Of a stretch of 64,000 nucleotides of DNA, positions 1 through 7,951 are shown one piece after another. The notes beneath the pieces are model-generated. The model did no database searches and was not told where the DNA came from. It saw only the letters and a list, made by a program, of their open reading frames with translations. Every line of letters starts with the position of its first letter. Position 1 is the stretch's first letter. The stretch spans positions 1,054,001-1,118,000 of the forward strand of contig NZ_CP070228.1 of NCBI RefSeq assembly GCF_016904675.1, in the 5' to 3' direction. The DNA is from Arcanobacterium phocisimile. GTDB taxonomy: Bacteria; Actinomycetota; Actinomycetes; Actinomycetales; Actinomycetaceae. The position numbers and the translations under genes are program-made.

Positions 1-359
1 CCGTCAATCAAACTTGAGAGCACTGCCATCAGTTCATGTTGCGCATCTGTGATAGCAACACATTTTTCCTCGCGAATTCCACTTGCGTGCGCAACATCCC
101 AACTCCATTCGGGGATACCAACGTGCGCAACCCAGCCACCATGTTGAGCAATAACTCCTGCTAGTAACATACATATCGCTAATGAACCCGAGACCTCGAT
201 AACGCTTCCGCGGGCGATCCCATAGGGAAATACTTCAGAAAGATAGGCAGGAACCAGGTAGGCCGATTCATCATGCTCGTAGGTTGGGACTGAACGTACC
301 CCAGTACGAACCTCTGCTTGTTTCAACACATCACGTGCTAGCGCTAATCGGTTAGCCAT
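1..359 (-). CDS. ImuA-like SOS mutagenesis protein, N-terminal part (runs off window)
   Basis: The frame is open from ATG at 357-359 to the window edge, giving about 119 residues. It contains an ARGSVIEVSG stretch (about residue 52) followed by a hydrophobic helix and WVAHVGIPEW. This pattern fits the RecA-like ImuA' proteins that actinobacteria place before imuB and dnaE2 for SOS mutagenesis. No Walker A lysine motif is visible, as is usual for these proteins. The start has a strong ribosome site (GGAGGGGG) and a perfect LexA box directly upstream. The partner genes imuB and dnaE2 would lie beyond position 1. The family call rests on sequence pattern and the SOS box, without a search; another RecA-fold SOS protein is possible. 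Confidence 0.68.
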   Translation of the reverse strand, partial: MANRLALARDVLKQAEVRTGVRSVPTYEHDESAYLVPAYLSEVFPYGIARGSVIEVSGSLAICMLLAGVIAQHGGWVAHVGIPEWSWDVAHASGIREEKCVAITDAQHELMAVLSSLID

Positions 360-370
360 TCCCCCTCCTT

Positions 371-386
371 TCGAACGTATGTTCGA
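371..386. promoter_or_regulatory. LexA (SOS) box
   Basis: TCGAACGTATGTTCGA is a perfect 6-4-6 palindrome and matches the actinobacterial/Gram-positive LexA consensus TCGAAC-N4-GTTCGA. It lies 11 bases upstream of the ImuA-like start codon on the minus strand, so LexA binding there should block transcription or early elongation. The plus-strand trmL gene starts 58 bases away and could also be affected. Confidence 0.9.
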
Positions 387-444
387 TATCCTAGCGGAGA
401 GCTCCCACATAAAACCAGTGACGTTTTTGCGCTACTCTTAAGAG

Positions 445-921
445 GTGTTAAATTTTGTCTTTCATGAACCAAAAATTCCAGGAAACACCGGCAACGCTAT
501 CCGCCTCGCTGCTTGCACGGGCGCCCGCCTTCATTTAATTGAGCCGTTAGCATTTAATTTCGACGATGCCCACCTACGCCGCGCAGGATTGGACTATCAC
601 GACCTTGCCGACGTCGTCATCCACCCCAACTGGGAAGCTGCAAAAGCCTATTTCGGAGATGATTGCCGCGTATTCGCATTCACCTCACACACCGAAAATT
701 GCTATGCAGACGAACGCTATCACGACGGCGATGTGCTGCTGTTTGGTACCGAACCTACCGGTTTACCTGACGAGATCCTCAACGACCCATACCTCACCAA
801 GCATTTGCGCATCCCGATGCTACCAGGGCGCCGCTCGCTAAACCTCGCCAATTCTGCCTCGATTGCTGTTTATGAGGCGTGGCGCCAACTCGGATTTAGC
901 TCTGCCGCTAACATCTCATAA
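445..921 (+). CDS. trmL: tRNA (cytidine/uridine-34-2'-O)-methyltransferase TrmL
   Basis: This 158-residue SPOUT-class enzyme should transfer a methyl group from S-adenosylmethionine to the ribose of the wobble nucleotide in leucine tRNAs. The family landmarks are in order: IPGNTGNAIRLAACTG near the N terminus, LLFGTEPTGLP (about residues 98-108) and the knot region PGRRSLNLANSASIAVYEA near the C terminus. The length is typical of TrmL (about 155 residues). The start is GTG at 445 and places HEPKIPGNTGN at the usual position; the ribosome site (AAGAG) is weak. It is transcribed alone, divergently from the SOS-controlled gene. Confidence 0.92.
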   Translation: MLNFVFHEPKIPGNTGNAIRLAACTGARLHLIEPLAFNFDDAHLRRAGLDYHDLADVVIHPNWEAAKAYFGDDCRVFAFTSHTENCYADERYHDGDVLLFGTEPTGLPDEILNDPYLTKHLRIPMLPGRRSLNLANSASIAVYEAWRQLGFSSAANIS

Positions 922-1034
922 GTTAACGATCCCACTGATAGGAAGTTGGTGCTTCTACCAGTAAAGTGCGTCGACAAAATGGTGTCAGCAATAATACTCA
1001 CACGCCGGGCATACCCCGCAGACTTTTGCCGGTT

Positions 1035-1055
1035 ATGCCTCAATGCTTGAGGCAT
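1035..1055. promoter_or_regulatory. Perfect 9-3-9 palindrome over the XRE start codon
   Basis: ATGCCTCAA, a TGC spacer, then TTGAGGCAT form a perfect inverted repeat. Its last bases are the AT of the downstream start codon at 1054. The element also contains the only Shine-Dalgarno-like GAGG before that gene. It could be the operator of the small regulator itself, or an mRNA hairpin hiding the start. Confidence 0.6.
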
Positions 1056-1353
1056 GACTGAACATTCATATGCAGAACGTATTTTAGGAACAATTCTCGG
1101 CAAGACTCTTGCTAAACGCCGTAAAGAACTTGGCATGACTCAGGAAGAAGTGGCTTATAAAGCGCAGATCAACCGCGAGCACTACCAGCAAATGGAATAC
1201 GGGCGCTCAGACCGCAAACGCAATTCACCACTGAACCCGAAATTGAGCACCCTGCTCAAACTCGCTGATGCACTAGAGATTCCTGTCGAAGTACTGCTTC
1301 GAGATGCCCTAGCGGCCTATGCCGAAGCTAAAAAACACGAAGAAATATTCTAA
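1054..1353 (+). CDS. XRE-family helix-turn-helix regulator
   Basis: The 99-residue protein has one HTH_3/XRE domain over about residues 15-75: LAKRRKELGMTQEEVAYKAQ forms the first two helices and the recognition region is NREHYQQMEYGRSD. The helix LSTLLKLADALEIPVEVLL follows, a typical Cro/C1-type ending, and there is no ligand or metalloprotease domain. It is a single gene; the next gene is convergent, with 2 bases between the stops. The palindrome over its start suggests autoregulation. The GAGG preceding the ATG is only one base away, so translation may be leaderless or weak. Its targets are unknown. A role as antitoxin was considered, but no toxin-like partner is present. Confidence 0.85.
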   Translation: MTEHSYAERILGTILGKTLAKRRKELGMTQEEVAYKAQINREHYQQMEYGRSDRKRNSPLNPKLSTLLKLADALEIPVEVLLRDALAAYAEAKKHEEIF

Positions 1354-1355
1354 TA

Positions 1356-2201
1356 TCAGCGAAGTCGGAGTTCCCACGCGGCAACCGCACCTGCAGCAGC
1401 AACATTAAGTGAATCAACTTCGCCGGCCATCGGGATAACAACCGCATGGTCAGAATGGGCAATCGTGGCGTTACTCAGGCCATCACCTTCGGTTCCTAAA
1501 ATGAGTGCCACTTTGGAATCCGGAGCATTGACCTCGGGTAGCTGCGCAAATTCATCGAGCGTGAGCGCATCGTTTCGCAACGCCAATGACGCAGTTATCC
1601 AGCCGTTATCTTTCAGCACCTGCATGGAACGTGGCCAGTTTTCGATACGTGTCCACGGCACTTGGAAAACTGTCCCCATTGAGACACGCACAGCACGGCG
1701 GTAGAGCGGATCAGACGCCGAATCAGTCAAGAGCACCGCATCGAAACCGAGAGCTGCCATCGAGCGGAACACCGCCCCCACATTTGTGTGATTGACCAGA
1801 TTTTCTAATACAACAATACGTCGCGCAGAACTATGCGAACCGATAAAAGACTCAAGTTCAGGCAAATGCGGGCGATTCATTGCTGCTAAGGCGCCACGAT
1901 GCACGTGGAAACCCGTGAGCTCCTCAATGAGTTCTTCGCTAGCAACATAGACCGGAACGTCCCCACCGTCGGAATTTCCGGTAGCTTGTTCAATAATGGG
2001 CTGGAGTGGTTCAAGCCAACGCTTGGACATAATAAACGATCGTGGAGTGTGCCCGGCGTTAACCGCACGTGCGATGACCTTATCACCCTCGGCCATATAT
2101 AACCCACGTTCAGCTTCGAGGCTTTTACGCAACGCAACATCTGTTAACGAAGTGTAATCGACCAACCGGGAATCATCTAACGAATCAAGCTCAATAATCA
2201 C
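1356..2201 (-). CDS. TrmH/SpoU-family RNA 2'-O-methyltransferase
   Basis: At 281 residues it has the SpoU arrangement: an N-terminal substrate-binding part (MAEGDKVIARAVNAGH, about 37-52) and a C-terminal trefoil-knot domain with ENLVNHTNVGAVFRSMAALG (motif 1, N and R catalytic region), LILGTEGDGLS (motif 2) and IPMAGEVDSLNVAAAGAVA (motif 3). It should methylate ribose in rRNA or tRNA using S-adenosylmethionine; the target nucleotide cannot be read from sequence. A second member of the family lies at 58930-59778. The gene stands downstream of the NfeD/SPFH pair but is separated from it by a hairpin, and its stop is 2 bases from that of the convergent regulator. Confidence 0.88.
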   Translation of the reverse strand: MIIELDSLDDSRLVDYTSLTDVALRKSLEAERGLYMAEGDKVIARAVNAGHTPRSFIMSKRWLEPLQPIIEQATGNSDGGDVPVYVASEELIEELTGFHVHRGALAAMNRPHLPELESFIGSHSSARRIVVLENLVNHTNVGAVFRSMAALGFDAVLLTDSASDPLYRRAVRVSMGTVFQVPWTRIENWPRSMQVLKDNGWITASLALRNDALTLDEFAQLPEVNAPDSKVALILGTEGDGLSNATIAHSDHAVVIPMAGEVDSLNVAAAGAVAAWELRLR

Positions 2202-2219
2202 AGCCTTAAGTCTACAAGA

Positions 2220-2250
2220 CTCCCCACCACAATCAGTATGCGGTGGGGAG
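2220..2250 (-). terminator. Hairpin between SPFH gene and TrmH-family gene
   Basis: CTCCCCACC and GGTGGGGAG form a stem around a 13-base loop. It lies 35 bases after the SPFH stop and before the next minus-strand start, so it probably ends or attenuates the nfeD-SPFH transcript. On the minus strand the stem is followed by TCTTGT, a poor U tract. Confidence 0.6.
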
Positions 2251-2285
2251 CCTCAAAGTTGACAAAGAGCGTTTGAGCCCGGCAG

Positions 2286-3332
2286 TTACTTACTGGATTC
2301 TTCAGCTACTTCGGTCGCACGGCTAGCTTCACCTTTAGCATCAGCTAACGCCTCATCAATGTTTTGCAGGTTAGTTTCAGCCAACGAGGCCGCAAATTCG
2401 CCATCGTCAAGACCGCTGAAATCAACTTCGACGTCGCCCTCACTCTTTCCGTTGAATCCAGCGGTTACCGCATTAAGTGCAGCCGTAAGTTCGGTTGGGA
2501 CAATCCACAACTTCGACGACGACGATTCGGCGATTTGCGGAAGCATCTTCAAGTACTCATAGGAAAGCAACTTCGGATCAGCGTTACCACGGTGAATAGC
2601 ATCAAAAACTTGAAGAATAGCTCGAGATTCGCCTTGTGCTTCAAGAATTGCCGCCTGGGCTTGACCTTCAGCTCGCAAAATTTGTGACTGTTTTTCACCT
2701 TCCGCCGTCAAAATTGCGGACTGCTTGATACCTTCAGCGGTCAAAATTGCAGCACGACGGTCACGCTCCGCCTTCATCTGCTGTTCCATTGCTGATTGGA
2801 CGGTCGTCGGTGGATCAATAGCCTTGAGTTCGACCCGCGAAACACGAATTCCCCACCGTCCAGTTGCTTCGTCGAGAACGCCGCGAAGCTGGCTATTGAT
2901 TCGATCGCGACCGGTAAGTGCCTGCTCCATATCCATCGAACCGATGATATTACGCAAGGTAGTGACTGCTAGCTGTTCGATTGCCGCCATAGGGTTGGCA
3001 ATTTCATAGGTCGCAGCTTCTGGCTGCGTGACTTGGTAGTAGATAACCGTATCGATGCTCACCACAATGTTGTCGGAAGTAATGACTGGCTGTGGCGGGA
3101 ATGGAACGACTTGCTCACGCATATCAATGCGTTGACGCACCGAATCGACAAACGGCACAAGAAAATGCAGACCGGGTTGGAGCGTTTTGTGATACTTTCC
3201 GAGCCGCTCGATAATGACTGTGTATCCTTGATGAACTTGAATGACAGCGCGCCAAATCGCCACGAAAATGAAGACGACCAATAATGCGAGCACGGCCAGA
3301 AGAATGATGGAAGAAACTGCTGCTGGTTCCAT
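2286..3332 (-). CDS. SPFH/band-7 (stomatin-like) membrane protein, QmcA type
   Basis: The 348-residue protein has an N-terminal membrane helix (about 8-30) and then a stomatin/prohibitin domain with VIIERLGKYHKTLQPGLHFLVPFVD. A charged coiled coil follows with repeated ILTAEGxKQ/ILRAEGQAQ units (about 205-245), and the last 50 residues are acidic. Such proteins oligomerise into membrane microdomain scaffolds. I start at ATG 3332 because AAGGGGAGA lies just upstream; an in-frame GTG at 3350 would place that ribosome site inside the gene. It follows the nfeD-like gene by 25 bases, the classic pairing of this family, in which the NfeD OB-fold domain works with the SPFH oligomer. Confidence 0.9.
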   Translation of the reverse strand: MEPAAVSSIILLAVLALLVVFIFVAIWRAVIQVHQGYTVIIERLGKYHKTLQPGLHFLVPFVDSVRQRIDMREQVVPFPPQPVITSDNIVVSIDTVIYYQVTQPEAATYEIANPMAAIEQLAVTTLRNIIGSMDMEQALTGRDRINSQLRGVLDEATGRWGIRVSRVELKAIDPPTTVQSAMEQQMKAERDRRAAILTAEGIKQSAILTAEGEKQSQILRAEGQAQAAILEAQGESRAILQVFDAIHRGNADPKLLSYEYLKMLPQIAESSSSKLWIVPTELTAALNAVTAGFNGKSEGDVEVDFSGLDDGEFAASLAETNLQNIDEALADAKGEASRATEVAEESSK

Positions 3333-3357
3333 TATTATCTCCCCTTTCACCTAAATT

Positions 3358-3777
3358 TTATGCGGGAGCAACGACGACATGCGCGCCTTGCACCGCGGTA
3401 ATAACTACTTTTTCGCCGGCTTTGATGGGACCTGCAACACTGACTGCGCTCCATGTATCGCCACCGATTTTCACTTGGCCGCTGGATTCGTCAAGAGCCG
3501 TGATAGCAGTTGCATATTGGCCGGTGAGAGCATAGACGTTTGATTCGCCATGCGATGAATTGTTGATGTGTTTGCGCATCCACGGGCGCACCACTACAAG
3601 TAAGAGAGCAGAAACTATAACAAAGGCAATGACCTGAACGACGAGATTCGCCCCCAGAGCCGAGCTAATAGCAGCAACTAGAGCGCCACCGGCAACCATG
3701 GTGAACGTGAAATCCACAGTCAGCATTTCTAGGATCAACAAAACCACGAGGATAATCGCCCAAATTCCCCAAGCCAT
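3358..3777 (-). CDS. NfeD-family membrane protein
   Basis: The 139-residue protein has two or three membrane segments in residues 1-65 (WGIWAIILVVLLILEMLTV, then VAGGALVAAISSALGANL and VIAFVIVSALLLVVV) and a C-terminal OB-fold domain from about residue 80 (LTGQYATAITALDESSGQVKIGG). This is the short NfeD type without a protease domain. It is the first gene of a two-gene operon with the SPFH protein and probably forms a complex with it in the membrane. No substrate or process can be assigned from the sequence. Confidence 0.87.
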   Translation of the reverse strand: MAWGIWAIILVVLLILEMLTVDFTFTMVAGGALVAAISSALGANLVVQVIAFVIVSALLLVVVRPWMRKHINNSSHGESNVYALTGQYATAITALDESSGQVKIGGDTWSAVSVAGPIKAGEKVVITAVQGAHVVVAPA

Positions 3778-3856
3778 ATTTGTCCTTTCTTCGGACGGCT
3801 AATTAGTTAAGTCTATCAATACCGGCCGCTGGCACCAATAGTTTTTGAAGATAGTG

Positions 3857-4642
3857 TTATCGGCGTGCGGTAGCAAAGTAACGTCCGTCTACGTTGGAAA
3901 GTTTCGTAGGCACCCCAAACAACTGGGAAATGTTCCCCTCGGTCATAACCGAATCAATCTCACCGGAGGCAAAAACACGCCCATCTTTGATGAGTAATGC
4001 ATGCGTAAAGCCCTGCGGGATTTCTTCGACATGATGGGTCACCATAACCATCACCGGTGCATACGGCGCGCGAGCTAAATCTTCTAAAGTAGAAATAAGC
4101 TGCTCGCGGCCACCAAAATCCAAACCAGCCAGCGGCTCGTCAAGGATAAGAAGTTCCGGATCAGGCATCAGTGCCCGAGCAATACCAACACGCTTGCGCT
4201 CACCGGAAGAAATCCGCGCAAACGTCCGCTCTGCGAGTGAATCAACACCTAATGAAGCAAGCAAGCCACGGGCACGATTAGTATCTTCGTCGTCATACTC
4301 TTCAGTCCACGTAGCGCTGCGCCCGTAGGTAGCGGTACGAACTACGTCGAGCACTTTTTCACGCCCAGAGATACGCGCATCCACACCAGCAGACGATACG
4401 CCAACCATCGATTTCAGTTCGCGTAAGTCCGTATCGCTCGTCGTCTCGCCAATAATTGATACGCTGCCAGAGGTGGGCATCGACCAGCCAGAGATGAGAG
4501 AAACAAGCGTCGTCTTTCCGGCGCCGTTTGGCCCGAGCACCACCCAGTGCTGTCCTTCATCCACTTGCCATGTCACATCGGTCAAGATTGAGGCCTGTTC
4601 GCGGGCAACCGAAACGTTATTTACCTTTAGCACATCACTCAT
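3857..4642 (-). CDS. ABC transporter ATP-binding protein
   Basis: This is a 261-residue single nucleotide-binding domain. It has Walker A GPNGAGKTT (about 37-45), a signature SSGERKRVGIARAL, Walker B LLILDEPLAGLD and a switch VTHHVEE. The C-terminal part ends with a short extension. No permease or binding protein adjoins it, so its partner is unknown; stand-alone ATPases of this kind (YlmA/ModF-like) are common in actinobacteria. I prefer ATG 4642 (MSDVLKVNN) over a GTG nine bases upstream, since the ABC fold begins right after it; neither has a strong ribosome site. It follows glgA on the same strand in gene order but is separated by 39 bases from it and is not functionally linked to glycogen. 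Confidence 0.85.
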   Translation of the reverse strand: MSDVLKVNNVSVAREQASILTDVTWQVDEGQHWVVLGPNGAGKTTLVSLISGWSMPTSGSVSIIGETTSDTDLRELKSMVGVSSAGVDARISGREKVLDVVRTATYGRSATWTEEYDDEDTNRARGLLASLGVDSLAERTFARISSGERKRVGIARALMPDPELLILDEPLAGLDFGGREQLISTLEDLARAPYAPVMVMVTHHVEEIPQGFTHALLIKDGRVFASGEIDSVMTEGNISQLFGVPTKLSNVDGRYFATARR

Positions 4643-4681
4643 AATTCTCACTTTAGTCTTGTTCGGTATTAAGTAGCTGGA

Positions 4682-5905
4682 TCAACGAGCCAAAATCTCG
4701 TTATAGAACGCCATCGTTTTCACAGCGATGGACTCCCACGAAAAAAGCTCTTCAGTGCGTTTGCGTCCAGCTAGACCCATCTGGTGCGCTTTAACCGGAT
4801 CGGAGACCATTTGAGCCAATGCAGTTCCCAGATCGCGTTCAAACGTATCAGGATCTAACGGAGTCCCCGTACCGTCATCCATCTGCTCGATTGGCACCAA
4901 AGTTCCAGTAACGCCGTCATCGATACAATCTGGGATACCACCAGTGTTTGTGCCAACGACTGGCAAGCCCATAGCCATAGCTTCAAGGTTGACGATACCG
5001 AGCGGTTCGTAAATAGATGGCGTGACGAACGTCGTCGAGCATGCGAGTAACTGCTGGATCTGGATACGCGGAAGATGCTCATCAATCCAAACGATTCCCG
5101 AACGAGAAGCCTGTAGATCTTCAACGAGTTGACGAGTTTCAGCCAAAATTTCTGGCGTATCTGGAGCACCTGCACACAAAATGACCTGGACGTCAGCCGA
5201 CACATATTGTAAGGCGCGTAACAAGCCAGGAACTCCCTTTTGCCGAGTAATACGCCCCACGAAGATAATCGTCGGCTTATCAGGATCTAGTCCATACGAC
5301 GCCATGTATTCGCGTGCTTCATCACGCTCTTCATCAGTTTGCGGTGCTTGCCAGGCTTGCAGATCAATACCGTTATGAATCACCTGGACTTTTTCCGGAT
5401 CAAGATCTGGATAACAAGAGATGATGTCTTTGCGCATGGCATGCGAGACGGCGATAATTCCATCGGCACCTTCATAGGCAGTTTTTTCTGCCCATGACGA
5501 GACGTTATAACCACCACCAAGTTGTTCTCGCTTCCACGGGCGCAGTGGCTCTAACGAGTGTGCCGAAATAACATGAGGGACTCCGTGAAGTAGCCCTGCC
5601 CAGTGTCCGGCCATATTCGCATACCACGTGTGCGAGTGAACGATATCTGTTCCAGCAACATTACCGGCCATAGCAAGATCAATGCCCAAAGTTGTTAATG
5701 CACTGTTGTACCCGTGAAGTTCCGGTAAGTAATCGTAGCCAGAAACCGTGATCGGATCATACTCTCCAGCAGCCCGAGGACCGTCAAAAGCGTGAACGTA
5801 CACATCGGCATGTGTGGCTAAGACTTTCGACAATTCCGCAACATGGACTCCTGCGCCGCCGTAAATATGGGGCGGGAATTCGCGGGTTAGTAGATCTACA
5901 CGCAT
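4682..5905 (-). CDS. glgA: GT4-family glycogen / maltose-1-phosphate synthase
   Basis: The 407-residue GT-B glycosyltransferase begins MRVDLLTREFPPHIYGGAGVH, with the glycine-rich acceptor loop of the actinobacterial GT4 enzyme. The C-terminal half has IIFVGRITRQKGV (about 218-230) and the donor-site EPLGIVNLEAMAMGLPVVGT (E-x7-E motif, about 296-315). The enzyme uses ADP-glucose. In mycobacteria the orthologue (Rv1212c, GlgM) is known to make maltose-1-phosphate for the GlgE pathway rather than to extend glycogen, so the classical name may mislead. GAAAGGA precedes the ATG. It is divergent from glgC, which supplies its substrate. Confidence 0.9.
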   Translation of the reverse strand: MRVDLLTREFPPHIYGGAGVHVAELSKVLATHADVYVHAFDGPRAAGEYDPITVSGYDYLPELHGYNSALTTLGIDLAMAGNVAGTDIVHSHTWYANMAGHWAGLLHGVPHVISAHSLEPLRPWKREQLGGGYNVSSWAEKTAYEGADGIIAVSHAMRKDIISCYPDLDPEKVQVIHNGIDLQAWQAPQTDEERDEAREYMASYGLDPDKPTIIFVGRITRQKGVPGLLRALQYVSADVQVILCAGAPDTPEILAETRQLVEDLQASRSGIVWIDEHLPRIQIQQLLACSTTFVTPSIYEPLGIVNLEAMAMGLPVVGTNTGGIPDCIDDGVTGTLVPIEQMDDGTGTPLDPDTFERDLGTALAQMVSDPVKAHQMGLAGRKRTEELFSWESIAVKTMAFYNEILAR

Positions 5906-6009
5906 GGGTTTTCCTTTCGCTTTACTACTCTCCTAACAATAGCGTGAAATAGAATTTTAAGCGCGGAAGATACTCGCTAACTTTATTTTTTATCCGCACT
6001 AAAATATCG

Positions 6010-6051
6010 TTGCACAAAACTAAAAAATTCATGGAAGGTAATTGCACAAAA
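6010..6051. promoter_or_regulatory. Two direct repeats TTGCACAAAA before glgC
   Basis: TTGCACAAAA occurs at 6010-6019 and again at 6042-6051, 32 bases apart (about three helical turns), in the space between glgA and glgC. Spacing and identity would suit an activator or repressor site on one face of the helix. No known regulator motif is recognised. Confidence 0.35.
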
Positions 6052-6090
6052 TTGCCCCGCAGTTACCGAAATTTAGATATGGTTATAACC

Positions 6091-7350
6091 ATGTATAGAC
6101 CAAAGCGATCAAAACCACGCGTCCTCGCAATCGTTCTTGCCGGTGGCGAAGGAAAACGCCTCATGCCACTGACACAAGATCGTGCAAAGCCAGCAGTTCC
6201 GTTCGGCGGAATTTACCGTCTAATCGATTTTTCTCTGTCAAACCTGGTGAACTCCGGGTACCTCAAAGTCGTGGTACTCACCCAGTACAAGTCTCACTCC
6301 CTCGACCGCCATATTTCCCAAACTTGGCGTATGTCGACTCTGCTTGATAACTACATCGCACCAGTCCCAGCACAGCAGCGTGTGGGAAAAAGTTGGTTCT
6401 CTGGTTCAGCGGATGCCGTGTTCCAGTCACTCAATATTCTCGACGACGAACGTCCCGATTACGTTGTGATAACCGGTGCTGATAACATCTACCGGATGGA
6501 TTTCTCCCAGATGGTTGAACAACATATCGAGTCTGGTCGTGGTTTGACCATTGCTGGCCTGCGTCAACCACTCGACTTATGTTCGTCGTTTGGCGTCATT
6601 GATACTGATCCTGAAGATTCCACAAAAGTACGCCAATTCCTTGAAAAGCCTGACCGAGTAGATGGCTTGCCAGATTCGCCGAATGAATTCCTTGCTTCTA
6701 TGGGAAATTACGTATTTTCTGCTGATGCGTTAGTTGAAGCTTTGTATGCTGACGCTTCTAATGCCGAATCTACCCATGACATGGGTGGCGATATTGTTCC
6801 AATGTTTGTCTCCCAAGGAGATTGCGGAGTCTACGATTTCACATACAACGAAATTCCAGGGTCCTCTGACCGTGATCGCAACTATTGGCGTGACGTCGGT
6901 ACCATTGATATGTTCCATGAAGCTAATCAAGATCTCATCTCGATTAGCCCAATTTTCAATCTATATAATACCGATTGGCCGCTTTACACCGGCTACACCG
7001 GTCTACCACCAGCAAAGTTCGTTTATGGTCACCATGAGCGTCTCGGGCATGCACTCGATTCGATTATCTCCCCCGGAGTCATTATCTCTGGTGGTGAGGT
7101 CATCGCCTCGGTGCTCTCGCCGCATGTGCGCGTCAACTCGTGGTCTTCTGTACGTGATTCGGTACTCTTCGACGGTGTGAACGTCGGTCGTAACGCCACT
7201 GTTGTCCGCGCGATAGTTGACAAGTATGTCAAGATCGACGAAGGCGCACAGATCGGTATTGATCACGAACATGATAAAGCGCGCGGCTGTTGGGTGTCTG
7301 AAGGCGGAATTGTCGTAGTGCCAAAGGGCGTCCACATCACACGCGAATAG
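6091..7350 (+). CDS. glgC: Glucose-1-phosphate adenylyltransferase
   Basis: This enzyme makes ADP-glucose from ATP and glucose-1-phosphate, the committed step to glycogen or maltose-1-phosphate. The 419-residue protein has the nucleotidyltransferase loop [20 protein letters not shown] near the N terminus, GSADAVFQS, the glucose-1-phosphate site [11 protein letters not shown] and a C-terminal left-handed beta-helix (SPGVIISGG to [11 protein letters not shown]). Orthologues begin just before [14 protein letters not shown], so I start at ATG 6091 (MYRPKRS). Upstream in-frame TTG 6010 and ATG 6031 would add residues with no family counterpart. No ribosome site is seen before 6091; a leaderless transcript from TTAGAT at 6073-6078 is possible. 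A strong hairpin follows the gene. Confidence 0.93.
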   Translation: MYRPKRSKPRVLAIVLAGGEGKRLMPLTQDRAKPAVPFGGIYRLIDFSLSNLVNSGYLKVVVLTQYKSHSLDRHISQTWRMSTLLDNYIAPVPAQQRVGKSWFSGSADAVFQSLNILDDERPDYVVITGADNIYRMDFSQMVEQHIESGRGLTIAGLRQPLDLCSSFGVIDTDPEDSTKVRQFLEKPDRVDGLPDSPNEFLASMGNYVFSADALVEALYADASNAESTHDMGGDIVPMFVSQGDCGVYDFTYNEIPGSSDRDRNYWRDVGTIDMFHEANQDLISISPIFNLYNTDWPLYTGYTGLPPAKFVYGHHERLGHALDSIISPGVIISGGEVIASVLSPHVRVNSWSSVRDSVLFDGVNVGRNATVVRAIVDKYVKIDEGAQIGIDHEHDKARGCWVSEGGIVVVPKGVHITRE

Positions 7351-7377
7351 AAAAACTCTATCTGCAAGAATGAACTA

Positions 7378-7417
7378 CTGGGGTGGTTGCATATAGCAAT
7401 ATGCAAAACCACCCCAG
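7378..7417 (+). terminator. Terminator after glgC
   Basis: CTGGGGTGGTT...GCATAT / ATATGC...AACCACCCCAG form a long two-part stem with a 4-base loop, 28 bases after the glgC stop. It lies between convergent genes (glgC and the SixA-type gene) and may work in both directions. Confidence 0.75.
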
Positions 7418-7456
7418 AGCTTTACCTATTGGTTGTGACGTTGAATTCGTGTAAGC

Positions 7457-7948
7457 CTATTCGGTGGATAGTTTTTCCCACACTGGCAACATTCCCATCT
7501 CAACTGCTCCCCACGGGAAATCCATCTGCGCAATTCCGACCGTGGCTGGGCTAAAGCCGCGCATTAGCGTACGGGTAACTGGTGTTGAGGTATCTCCCAG
7601 ATAGCTCACAACCGAACTAACACCAGGTTCGTGTGCAACGATCAAAACGGCCGCACACTCAGGCGGTGAACCGTGCACACAGTGCACAAGATCGAGATGA
7701 CTACCGTCGTATAAATCTGGACTCACCTGCACCTGCCCAAACCGAGCTCCGCCAACTTCAAGACCAGCGAGCGTCTGGCGCGTGCGTAGCGCATCCGATA
7801 CCCACACATAGTCGATGACTGGGAAGCGTTGTGCCAACATGCTCCCCATGACTCGAGCCTGACTTTGGCCATAGTCGGTCAACGGACGGTCATGATCGGC
7901 ATAGCCGAACGCCGCTTCCGCATGTCGCATCACAATCAAGTTTTTCAT
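7457..7948 (-). CDS. SixA-type histidine phosphatase
   Basis: The 163-residue protein belongs to the histidine phosphatase superfamily: it has the RHA variant of the RHG motif at the N terminus (LIVMRHAEA, His-8 as phospho-acceptor), a second-subdomain Arg in SDALRTRQTLAG (about 56-67) and the second catalytic His in VAHEPGVSS (about 106). The size matches SixA-like phosphohistidine phosphatases. Its phosphoprotein or metabolite substrate is not apparent. It is the second gene after the ABC-F gene, with a 3-base gap, so the two are very probably co-transcribed. Confidence 0.88.
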   Translation of the reverse strand: MKNLIVMRHAEAAFGYADHDRPLTDYGQSQARVMGSMLAQRFPVIDYVWVSDALRTRQTLAGLEVGGARFGQVQVSPDLYDGSHLDLVHCVHGSPPECAAVLIVAHEPGVSSVVSYLGDTSTPVTRTLMRGFSPATVGIAQMDFPWGAVEMGMLPVWEKLSTE

Positions 7949-7951
7949 AAG

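Noticed and set aside
1054-1353. Antitoxin of a toxin-antitoxin pair
   Set aside because: The neighbours are trmL and a convergent TrmH-family gene. No small toxin-like frame adjoins.
6730-7335. Several frames on both strands inside glgC
   Set aside because: They overlap a complete conserved enzyme, lack ribosome sites and give no recognisable product.
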